From assembly GCA_003566335.1 (NCBI GenBank), contig PXDR01000230.1:1-5974 (forward strand): a DNA stretch of 5,974 nt, written 5' to 3'. Shown here in pieces: positions 1 through 4,886 of this stretch (positions are counted from its first letter, which is position 1; every line of letters starts with the position of its first letter). The position numbers and the translations under genes were made by a program. The stretch is from Cyanobacteria bacterium T3Sed10_344R1 (GTDB lineage: Bacteria; Cyanobacteriota; Cyanobacteriia; Phormidesmidales; Phormidesmidaceae). The notes below the pieces were generated by a model, which ran no database searches, was not told the origin of the DNA, and was given only the letters and a program-made list of their open reading frames with translations.

Positions 1-2679
1 AATCAAGGCAAAGGACTCGATGATGCCCTAGCCGCCTTGGCCCCAGAGCAGCGGCAGCGGTGGGCACTGGCAACGATTGAGCAGGCGCTATCTCCTGCCG
101 ATAAGGTGACCCGCTTTGCCGATTGGCTAGCGCAGGCAGACAGCGAAGAGGAGCTAACCGACTGGAATGGCATCGGCCTCTACCGACTGCTGCAACGGCT
201 GAGTTTTGGGGCAGATGATTCGGGCGGACTATGGATAGCCATTGCCCTTCAAGCTCGACTGCTGCTGAATAGCCTGCTCTCAGCCCAGCAAGTGCGGCCT
301 CTAGCGGATGCGCCCATCGGTGAATTCAGCCCCCTGACCCTACCCCAGGGCGGAGAGCGGCGGATGGTGATCCTGAATGGGCAAAAGGGCACCGCCAAAA
401 CCAGCAGCGCTATCCAGGGCTTGATTGATGAAGCTAAATCAGCCAATCAACCCACCGCTACCTACGCCCCCACTCGATTCTTAAGTCGAGACACCTCAGC
501 TCGACTGGGCACTACCTGTCACCTTGATCCTGAAGCTGACACGGCTTCATTCATCACCACTTGCCCCGAATCAGCCCACAAGTTAGTCGATCGGGATTGG
601 CCGATCATCGCCATTGATGAGGCTAATGAAGTCTTACCCCGTTCTTGGGAAGGCAGCTTAGGCCAATCCCCCAGCAAGGCTAGAGATGCCATCACAGACC
701 AGCTCAGCAAGGCCCAGATGGTCGTGCTGGCCCAAGACGGGATCTACCAGCCCGTGATTGACGCAGTGGCCAGGATTGGCGGCTTTAGCCCCAGCCAGAT
801 CGAGTACATCGACCTGCGACGGCGACCCACCCAAATGGCGATTCTGCTTTATCAGGGCACCAGCGGCGGCCTTGACTTCAGCTATCACGGCTGGCTAGAG
901 CAACTGATTGAAGCAATCCAACGCGGGGAGAAGGTCGCCATCCCCACCGGGTCACGGGGTCAGGGCCGGAAGATCCATCGACTGCTGCGGCGCATATTCC
1001 CGGAGAAACAAGGCTTTTGCATTGATGGCCGAGACAGCTTTGCCAAGATGCGCTCTCAATTTGCCGAATCTCCCGATGGCTGGATTGCTCAGCATCAACC
1101 AGACTGGCTGATTTTCACCCCCGTATTCAACTCAGGCGTGTCAATCGAACAGCCTTACTTCACCGCGCAGTTCGAGTATTCAAGCCCCCAAGAGTCAGCA
1201 TCAGCCGCATCTCAGCGGGGGGAACGGGTACGAGCTGCCATTGGCGGCGGACTGATTACAGCGCGGCATATCTTCTTGCAGCGGCGCGGAATGCCCAGCG
1301 CTCCCCCCTTAGAAGTGCTGAGGCCAGAGTATTGGCAAGCAGTGCTAACCAGGGAAGGGGCCGTCGAGGGGGCCGTCTCCACCCTGAGATCGGCTGGATT
1401 GAAAGAGGCAGCAGACCGGCTGGCAGATGGGCATCGGCCCCCAGTGGAGGATTACCCAGAACTGGCGGCAGTGCTGGCGATTCAGGCCCGAGAAATTCAC
1501 CTGAAAGCAGAATGCCTCCAAGCTGAGTGGGCGGGCAATGGCTGGGACATCATTCAGGGCGAACCCGCCAGTGAGCTAATCGCGACGGAGCAAGCAGCCC
1601 TGCTTGCAGAAATCCATGAAAGCGACTTGGGCATCCGAGCCAGAACCCTAGGCAAAGCGCCAAGCCAAGCCAAAGCCGAACAACGGCACCGGCTAGCCCT
1701 AGCAGCATGGCAGGGCAATCAAGAGCCCCGAGGCCCGATTGAAGCTGCCCGGCAGCAGCGCTGGGATATGGAGGATCGTCTAGGGGCAATCGAACTCTTG
1801 GAAGATCCTCAGTTCTGGGCAGCGTGTCACCTTGAAAATCGCAGCGCCATCAGCCAGGCCCAGCTCGCGGCCCTGCTGAAACTGCAATGGGAGCAGCCCG
1901 AGCTATGGGCACAGATCCAAGACTGGAGAGCCCTTAAAGCCGTCGCGCTAACTGAGTTCTACGCCCCCCTAGTCGGCAATATCCCAGCCCTACCGGCATC
2001 CCACCGGCTGCTGAGCTTAGCGGGGCTGTTGGGCCAATGTCCGGGGATTAGGGAAGTGATGCAAGGGGAGCTGAACCAATGGGACAAGACCAGCCCCCTG
2101 GTGCTGGAAGCCTGGGCCTGGGCCGTTAAGAATGCTCAGGCAATCGCCAGCCTGACTAAAATCAACCAGCGAATCAGAGGCTATCAGTTCACCGCCCATA
2201 CCCCAGCCGTGACCGCATTCCATCGCCTGCTGGGGATGGCGGGGATTGAGGCCCAGCACCATAGCCAAGAACGACGGCGACACCAGTACCGGCCCCAGAC
2301 TGCCGAGGACGTGGCTGAGGCCATTCATAAGGCATCCCAGCAAGGCAAACCCATCAGCCCTCGCCAGCGGCGGGAGTTGTGGCTAGCTGAACATCGGGAC
2401 GTGATTATCGAAGCGGCTCTAGAGCAGGCTCAATGGGCCAGCGGTGCGGCGAGAGCGGCAGGCTGGGAGCGAATCAGGGACGTGATTGCAACCAAGGAGC
2501 CCCCTGCACAGAGCTTCAGTGTTGATCTATCTGTCACTGAAGTTCTGTGTAGACCCCGCCCCCATCCCTTTGATTTCGATTCCCTCACCGAATTTGCAGA
2601 GGCGGAAGCGGACTGGCTCTCGAATCAGGCCAAGACCGACCCTAAAATCAGCCCAGGACTGGCGCAGCAGGCTGCTTAG
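1..2679 (+). CDS. Plasmid replication protein, CyRepA1-like (DUF3854/helicase), 5'-truncated
   Basis: Large replication initiator likely to act at the plasmid origin as a primase/helicase. The frame is open from base 1, so the gene starts upstream; the TTG at 37 is internal and not a credible start. The first codons (NQGKGLDDALA) resemble the end of a DUF3854/TOPRIM-like domain. A P-loop GQKGTAKT follows at 379-402 and a Walker B IIAIDEAN at 604-627. A motif V-like TPVFNSGVSI lies at 1117-1146, and a motif VI-like SQRGERVR at 1210-1233 carries the candidate arginine finger. This order matches SF2-type helicases in cyanobacterial plasmid Rep proteins. About 480 further residues, rich in Q, A, E, R and W, have no motif I recognise. 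The stop is TAG at 2677. The gene converges on the par operon, with a repeat array between them. The family call rests on remembered motif patterns, not a search. Confidence 0.85.
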   Translation, partial: NQGKGLDDALAALAPEQRQRWALATIEQALSPADKVTRFADWLAQADSEEELTDWNGIGLYRLLQRLSFGADDSGGLWIAIALQARLLLNSLLSAQQVRPLADAPIGEFSPLTLPQGGERRMVILNGQKGTAKTSSAIQGLIDEAKSANQPTATYAPTRFLSRDTSARLGTTCHLDPEADTASFITTCPESAHKLVDRDWPIIAIDEANEVLPRSWEGSLGQSPSKARDAITDQLSKAQMVVLAQDGIYQPVIDAVARIGGFSPSQIEYIDLRRRPTQMAILLYQGTSGGLDFSYHGWLEQLIEAIQRGEKVAIPTGSRGQGRKIHRLLRRIFPEKQGFCIDGRDSFAKMRSQFAESPDGWIAQHQPDWLIFTPVFNSGVSIEQPYFTAQFEYSSPQESASAASQRGERVRAAIGGGLITARHIFLQRRGMPSAPPLEVLRPEYWQAVLTREGAVEGAVSTLRSAGLKEAADRLADGHRPPVEDYPELAAVLAIQAREIHLKAECLQAEWAGNGWDIIQGEPASELIATEQAALLAEIHESDLGIRARTLGKAPSQAKAEQRHRLALAAWQGNQEPRGPIEAARQQRWDMEDRLGAIELLEDPQFWAACHLENRSAISQAQLAALLKLQWEQPELWAQIQDWRALKAVALTEFYAPLVGNIPALPASHRLLSLAGLLGQCPGIREVMQGELNQWDKTSPLVLEAWAWAVKNAQAIASLTKINQRIRGYQFTAHTPAVTAFHRLLGMAGIEAQHHSQERRRHQYRPQTAEDVAEAIHKASQQGKPISPRQRRELWLAEHRDVIIEAALEQAQWASGAARAAGWERIRDVIATKEPPAQSFSVDLSVTEVLCRPRPHPFDFDSLTEFAEAEADWLSNQAKTDPKISPGLAQQAA

Positions 2680-2684
2680 AATCG

Positions 2685-2717
2685 CCCCTAGACCTAATAA
2701 GGGGTGTCGTTCCCCCT
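2685..2717 (+). promoter_or_regulatory. Alternative hairpins just after rep
   Basis: Starting six bases after the rep stop, CCCCT (2685-2689) can pair with AGGGG (2700-2704). That same AGGGG can instead pair with CCCCT at 2713-2717 across a TGTCGTT loop. The second choice would use the left arm of the next hairpin, so the structures exclude each other, as in an attenuator or a two-step terminator. The pairing is seen in sequence; any regulatory role is inference. Confidence 0.35.
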
Positions 2718-2745
2718 CCTAGACGTTAGCTGGGGGCTTTGTCTT
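2712..2745 (+). terminator. Probable rho-independent terminator of rep
   Basis: CCCCC (2712-2716) pairs with GGGGG (2732-2736). A symmetrical 2x2 internal loop (TC/CT) and an inner CTA/TAG stem close a GACGT loop. The stem is followed by CTTTGTCTT, a T-rich but interrupted tail. It lies 32 bases after the rep stop in the right orientation. The tail is not a clean T run, so termination may be partial. No matching T run serves transcripts arriving from the par side. Confidence 0.5.
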
Positions 2746-2887
2746 GAGCCAGAATCAACCCGTCCTGGCGACAGATAGAGAAAACTCAACGCCTTTGATC
2801 TGTGATGTAGTGCGATCTCACTCTGGGCCATCCCCAGCGCTGACACCAGCAGCCTGAAGTCAATGGGCTAAGTCCAACCCTGACACG
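2746..2887. other. Intergenic stretch with no recognised feature
   Basis: This stretch, between the rep terminator and the palindrome, is less AT-rich than the repeats that follow. I see no gene, RNA or repeat in it. The only open frame is a minus-strand one of about 45 codons from an ATG at 2831 to a stop at 2694. It has no clear ribosome binding site and runs through the terminator hairpin, so I do not call it. Confidence 0.5.
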
Positions 2888-2903
2888 AGGACTATTTAGT
2901 CCT
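2888..2903. repeat. 16-bp palindrome beside the repeat array
   Basis: AGGACTA and TAGTCCT form perfect 7-bp arms around TT, ending one base before the first repeat unit at 2905. It could be a protein-binding operator or a small cruciform at the edge of an origin or centromere. No T run follows, so it is unlikely to be a terminator. Confidence 0.6.
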
Positions 2904-2904
2904 A

Positions 2905-3016
2905 GTACATCTAAAGGTATAAAGGTCTAATACGTTAATACCTTAATGGGTTGAACCCTTGTACATCTAAAGGTATAAAGGTCTAATACGTTAATACCTT
3001 AATGGGTTGAACCCTT
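2905..3016. repeat. Perfect 56-bp tandem duplication (repeat copies 1 and 2)
   Basis: Two identical, directly adjacent 56-bp units (2905-2960 and 2961-3016) begin GTACATCTAAAGGT and end GGGTTGAACCCTT. Each holds the 19-bp core TATAAAGGTCTAATACGTT (2918-2936 and 2974-2992). Inside each unit TAAAGGT occurs twice, 8 bp apart (from 2912 and 2920 in the first). Perfect identity suggests a recent duplication or strong homogenisation. Confidence 0.95.
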
Positions 3017-3063
3017 GTGAGGTGCGGGTCACGAGCGACCCCAGATGCTCAAGTCGATCCCGT

Positions 3064-3138
3064 CATCTAAAGGCTTAAACCTATAAAGGTCTAATACGTT
3101 AATAGGTTTAAGGGTTAATGGGTTTAACCGTTTTAGGG
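3064..3138. repeat. Repeat copy 3 (extended form)
   Basis: Carries the 19-bp core at 3082-3100 but is preceded by TCTAAAGGCTTAAACC instead of the GTACAT start of copies 1 and 2. It shares an exact 35-bp block (3066-3100) with copy 4. After the core, TTAAGGG at 3108 and TTAATGG at 3115 sit exactly 7 bp apart. A GC-rich spacer of about 47 bp separates it from copy 2 and contains a GGGTC/GACCC inverted repeat. Confidence 0.93.
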
Positions 3139-3167
3139 TCTATCCACGACAGTCCCCATGAGCCCTA

Positions 3168-3250
3168 AGCCGATCTCATTGTCTAAAGGCTTAAACCTAT
3201 AAAGGTCTAATACGTTTAAGGGTTAATGGGTTAAAGCGTTAAAGGTCTAA
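3168..3250. repeat. Repeat copy 4, running into the end of the partition partner gene
   Basis: The 35-bp block shared with copy 3 recurs at 3182-3216, offset by 116 bp, and the spacers before both copies are also similar (AGTCGATC versus AGCCGATC). TTAAGGG (3216), TTAATGG (3223), TTAAAGC (3231) and TTAAAGG (3239) follow at steps of 7, 8 and 8 bp. The last motif covers the stop codon of the minus-strand gene at 3239-3241, and AAAGGTCTAA (3241-3250) lies within its coding sequence. Confidence 0.9.
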
Positions 3251-3667
3251 AGCCTTTCGTAGATCCTCTGCGGTCTTGATCGTGCTCCAGTCCACGTCCG
3301 CAGCCTGAAGCAGGTCTATTGCTGCCCCGACTAGATGCTGAGGGTAGCAGCGCTCGCTCGGGCTAACTGGAGTGTCGTTGTTGTCTCTGACTTGTTGGGC
3401 TGTGGCCTGAAGCCATTGCTGCTGCTCACGCTGAATCTTGATGTTCATGCTAGCCATGACGGCGTTACGCTTCCCTTTCTTAGCCGGGGTTGCTGACTTC
3501 CCCTTGGCCGAGTTTGTCTTGGCTCTTGCGGGCTTAGTCTCTGGCTCTGTCTGACCTGGGCCGGGCTCTGGTGATGAGTCTGGCTGAGGCGGGGTCTCAG
3601 CGTCTGACTTTGACGGCTGCATCCCAAAGGCACTCAGCTTCATGCCGCCCATGCGTGGCTTATTCAT
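3239..3667 (-). CDS. Partition partner, putative ribbon-helix-helix centromere-binding protein
   Basis: Small protein of 142 residues, translated after parA. I start it at the ATG at 3667, whose ATGA overlaps the parA stop; an in-frame ATG at 3679 would add four residues. Residues 20-67 are rich in P, E, K, S and A, strongly basic near 43-67, and probably disordered. Residues 69-142 look folded: a short strand (MNIKIQ, 74-79), a helix from REQQQWLQ, a turn with TPVSPSERCYPQ, a second helix (HLVGAAIDLLQAA) and an acidic tail. Strand-helix-helix with a disordered basic tail resembles ParG-type partners of short ParA proteins, whose tail stimulates ParA ATPase. The likely job is to bind the flanking repeats, load ParA and repress the operon. 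The fold is inferred from pattern; I do not recognise a named family. No terminator follows, and the repeat array starts at the stop codon. Confidence 0.8.
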   Translation of the reverse strand: MNKPRMGGMKLSAFGMQPSKSDAETPPQPDSSPEPGPGQTEPETKPARAKTNSAKGKSATPAKKGKRNAVMASMNIKIQREQQQWLQATAQQVRDNNDTPVSPSERCYPQHLVGAAIDLLQAADVDWSTIKTAEDLRKALDL

Positions 3668-4383
3668 TTCAACCCCCATATCTTCATCAGTTCCTTGGCC
3701 AAGGAGCGATAGGCAATCGTCCCAGGAGCTTTAGCGTCATAGTCGAAAACGGGTTTTTGCTGGGCAATACTCTCTGCGATCGCAATGTTCTCGGGGATGC
3801 TGGTGTGGAGCAGGTGGTAGTCCATATCAACGGCCCCAGCAATCAGCATGTCGTCGGCCTCTCGACTCAGGACTAAGCGACTTCGACGACGGCAGCGCAA
3901 AACCGACACGGGGACATCGGGACGTTCATTGCGAATCAAGCCAATCGCCTCAGAAACCCCCTTTAAGCTGGCTGGCTCGTACAGGGTTGGCATGAGGACT
4001 TGATCGGCGCTCATGACGGCCTGGACAGACGCAAACCCCAGGCTGGGGGGGCAGTCCAAGATACAAAGGTCGAAACCCTTAATACGTTTAAGGGATGTAC
4101 CGATTAGATCTTCATCAGGCACCAGTTGGAAGATGCCGATGTCCCCCGGCACTAGGAACAGGTTTTTGAAATCGGTTGGCAGCGGGTCGCTCTTGCCTGA
4201 TAGCCAATCCAAGACGGTAGGGGTCGTGCCATCCATCCCCAAGCCAAAGCTCAATGTGCGCTGGCCGTCGAGGTCAACCAAGGCCACCTTGAATCCAGCC
4301 TTAGCAATCTCAGCCCCCACATTCAGGGATGTGGTGCTCTTAGCGGTGCCGCCTTTGAGATTCCAAACCGCTGTGGTCAGCAT
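3664..4383 (-). CDS. parA: ParA-family partition ATPase (type Ib-like)
   Basis: Cytoplasmic Walker-type ATPase that moves plasmid copies over the nucleoid. It has 239 residues and no N-terminal helix-turn-helix extension, which places it with short, type Ib ParA proteins. The deviant Walker A KGGTAKST is at residues 10-17, with signature K10 and catalytic K15. Walker A' is DLDGQ (37-41), with G where P is usual. Walker B is LCILDCPPS (106-114). A basic patch RCRRRSR (163-169) may bind nonspecific DNA. The ATG at 4383 is preferred over an upstream in-frame TTG at 4395, because GAGGAG (4388-4393) lies 4 bases before the ATG and overlaps that TTG codon. The gene overlaps the downstream RHH-like gene by 4 bp, so the two are likely translationally coupled. 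Its coding sequence contains a repeat-like site at 4065-4102. Confidence 0.95.
   Translation of the reverse strand: MLTTAVWNLKGGTAKSTTSLNVGAEIAKAGFKVALVDLDGQRTLSFGLGMDGTTPTVLDWLSGKSDPLPTDFKNLFLVPGDIGIFQLVPDEDLIGTSLKRIKGFDLCILDCPPSLGFASVQAVMSADQVLMPTLYEPASLKGVSEAIGLIRNERPDVPVSVLRCRRRSRLVLSREADDMLIAGAVDMDYHLLHTSIPENIAIAESIAQQKPVFDYDAKAPGTIAYRSLAKELMKIWGLK
3776..3783. repeat. HIP1 palindrome (in parA)
   Basis: GCGATCGC, the highly iterated palindrome of many cyanobacterial genomes, falls within the parA codons for the AIAES segment. It supports a cyanobacterial host. Confidence 0.85.
4065..4102. repeat. Repeat-like site inside the parA coding sequence
   Basis: The 19-bp inverted repeat CCCTTAATACGTTTAAGGG (4076-4094; 7-bp arms around TACGT) lies in parA codons for about TSLKRIKG. 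TAATACGTTTAAGGG at 4080-4094 is an exact 15-bp match to repeat copy 4 at 3208-3222. AAAGGTCGAA lies on the left flank, close to the array's AAAGGTCTAA, and ATGTAC lies on the right. It may be an extra binding site for the partition protein. Confidence 0.6.
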
Positions 4384-4387
4384 GATG

Positions 4388-4393
4388 CTCCTC
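4388..4393 (-). promoter_or_regulatory. Ribosome binding site of parA
   Basis: GAGGAG, read on the minus strand, ends 4 bases before the ATG at 4383. It decides the start: the in-frame TTG at 4395 has this site running into its own codon and so cannot use it. Confidence 0.75.
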
Positions 4394-4408
4394 AAATAAT
4401 AGGGAAAG

Positions 4409-4437
4409 TCTATACCGTTTAAGGGTTAAAGCAATAA
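4409..4437 (-). promoter_or_regulatory. Possible parA promoter covered by repeats
   Basis: On the minus strand, TATAGA at 4409-4414 is a fair -10 hexamer about 26 bases before the parA ATG. The -35 position (about 4432-4437, TTATTG) is weak. One copy of the 15-bp direct repeat (4417-4431) fills the spacer between them, so a protein bound to the repeats would block transcription. That would be autoregulation of the par operon. The promoter assignment is tentative. Confidence 0.35.
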
Positions 4438-4476
4438 AGGGTTTAAGGGTTAAAGGTATTAGACCTTTAGATGTAC
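4417..4476. repeat. Inverted repeat-family array upstream of parA (operator/centromere candidate)
   Basis: GTTTAAGGGTTAAAG occurs twice, at 4417-4431 and 4441-4455. Motifs of the TTAAGGG/TTAAAGG type start at 4419, 4426, 4434, 4443 and 4450, steps of 7, 8, 9 and 7 bp. Next to them, the minus strand reads GTACATCTAAAGGTCTAATACC (4476 down to 4455). This equals the start of repeat copies 1 and 2 with exactly one 8-bp ATAAAGGT unit missing. So both sides of the par operon share one repeat family, here in inverted orientation. RHH partners of short ParA proteins typically bind short phased repeats upstream of their own operon. Confidence 0.85.
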
Positions 4477-4479
4477 CTG

Positions 4480-4614
4480 AATCCTTTATAAGACAAAGGC
4501 TAAGCGTAGTTAGAACCCTGCCTATATCCTCGATAGTCTACTGAACTCCAAGCCGAATACTGAGTCAATCTTCAGGCCAAGCCCAAGCCAGCTAAACCCA
4601 AGCCAACACAGCAA
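4480..4614. other. Intergenic stretch with no recognised feature
   Basis: Lies between the parA upstream array and the recombinase remnant. I see no gene or strong hairpin. Positions 4573-4605 are a low-complexity AAG/CCA-rich run which, in the frame of the remnant that follows, reads as K-P repeats (KPKPAKPKP). Confidence 0.5.
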
Positions 4615-4798
4615 ACTCGCGAGGTGGCGATGAACCCCAAGCTGAAGGTTGTTCCGGGAGAGATAGATTTACCCCAGCAATGCTACCTTCTCTGGGCGCA
4701 CGATGAAGCCGGTGATGTGGCAGGCGTGTGACCTGGCGTTGCGGACGGTGTGCGATCGCATCGGCCTGACCGGCTACAGTACTCATAGCTTTATGCGA
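4615..4798 (+). pseudogene. Remnant of a tyrosine recombinase (phage-type integrase), frameshifted
   Basis: Frame 1 from 4615 reads TREVAMNPKLKVVPGEIDLPQQCY and stops at 4729. Frame 2 from about 4685 continues as FSGRTMKPVMWQACDLALR and then TVCDRIGLTGYSTHSF, ending near 4792. Joined, these resemble the central catalytic part of tyrosine recombinases: a TR-V-M/L-P-L segment, a YLFPGR-like turn, a D-x-ALR-x-C helix, and the G-STHSFRR box carrying the catalytic H-x-x-R. Losing about 2 bases near 4684 explains the shift. The match ends at STHSFM; the Arg expected after HSF is Met, and the region with the catalytic Tyr is absent. The upstream box with the first catalytic Arg is absent too, so the relic cannot be active. 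The family call is by remembered pattern; a remote alternative is chance similarity. Confidence 0.6.
4752..4759. repeat. HIP1 palindrome (in the recombinase remnant)
   Basis: GCGATCGC inside the codons for CDRIG of the integrase relic. It suggests the relic has long been resident in cyanobacterial DNA, or came from it. Confidence 0.85.
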
Positions 4799-4805
4799 TC
4801 GCATA
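4792..4805. repeat. Extended HIP1 palindrome at the end of the recombinase remnant
   Basis: TATGCGATCGCATA is a perfect 14-bp palindrome with HIP1 at its centre (4795-4802). Integrase similarity stops exactly where it begins, and hsdM promoter-like sequence follows. Confidence 0.9.
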
Positions 4806-4814
4806 TCTATCGCA

Positions 4815-4824
4815 TATATATAGA
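4815..4824 (+). promoter_or_regulatory. Possible -10 element for hsdM
   Basis: TATATATAGA lies about 63 bases upstream of the hsdM ATG, in the most AT-rich part of the leader. I see no convincing -35 hexamer at 16-18 bp, so this is only a candidate. Transcription could also enter from upstream. Confidence 0.3.
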
Positions 4825-4886
4825 GTCCGAGCCGTCTGATTCCCGCCTGTTTTCCATCCAGTCTTGTTCTGTGACCCCGAGTTGAT

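Larger units (their letters stand above)
2888..3250. other. Candidate plasmid centromere and/or replication origin
   Basis: This AT-rich block holds the palindrome and all four directly repeated units between convergent rep and par genes. Directly repeated iterons next to a rep gene fit an origin. The same motifs also stand upstream of parA, and a repeat family flanking a ParA/RHH operon fits a centromere bound by the small partner protein. Both roles may share the site. A possible DnaA box, CTATCCACG (3140-3148, 7 of 9 matches to TTATCCACA), lies between copies 3 and 4. The role is inferred from context; only the repeats themselves are directly seen. Confidence 0.6.

Noticed and set aside
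37..39. TTG at 37 as the start of the replication gene
   Set aside because: The frame stays open to the window edge, and the upstream codons (GKGLDDALA) fit the end of the preceding DUF3854-like domain.
2017..2343. Minus-strand frame of 108 codons within rep
   Set aside because: It is antisense to the continuous rep frame, with no recognisable product; expected by chance in GC-rich coding DNA.
2694..2831. Minus-strand frame of about 45 codons (MAQSEIALHH and onwards) after rep
   Set aside because: It has no clear ribosome binding site, runs through the rep terminator hairpin and has a low-complexity end. Its slight helix-turn-helix look at the start is not enough to call a gene.
3026..3042. 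GGGTC/GACCC inverted repeat in the spacer after repeat copy 2 as a terminator
   Set aside because: The stem is only 5 bp and is not followed by a T run on either strand.
2905..3250. CRISPR array
   Set aside because: The units are AT-rich with internal heptamers, two are directly adjacent with no spacer, and the other gaps are similar to each other rather than unique. There are no cas genes.
3571..3876. Plus-strand frame of 101 codons opposite parA and its partner
   Set aside because: It spans the junction of two well-supported minus-strand genes and has no domain.
4381..4395. TTG at 4395 as the start of parA
   Set aside because: The GAGGAG site overlaps this TTG codon and is correctly placed for the ATG at 4383. 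Short ParA proteins usually begin only a few residues before the strand leading into KGG.
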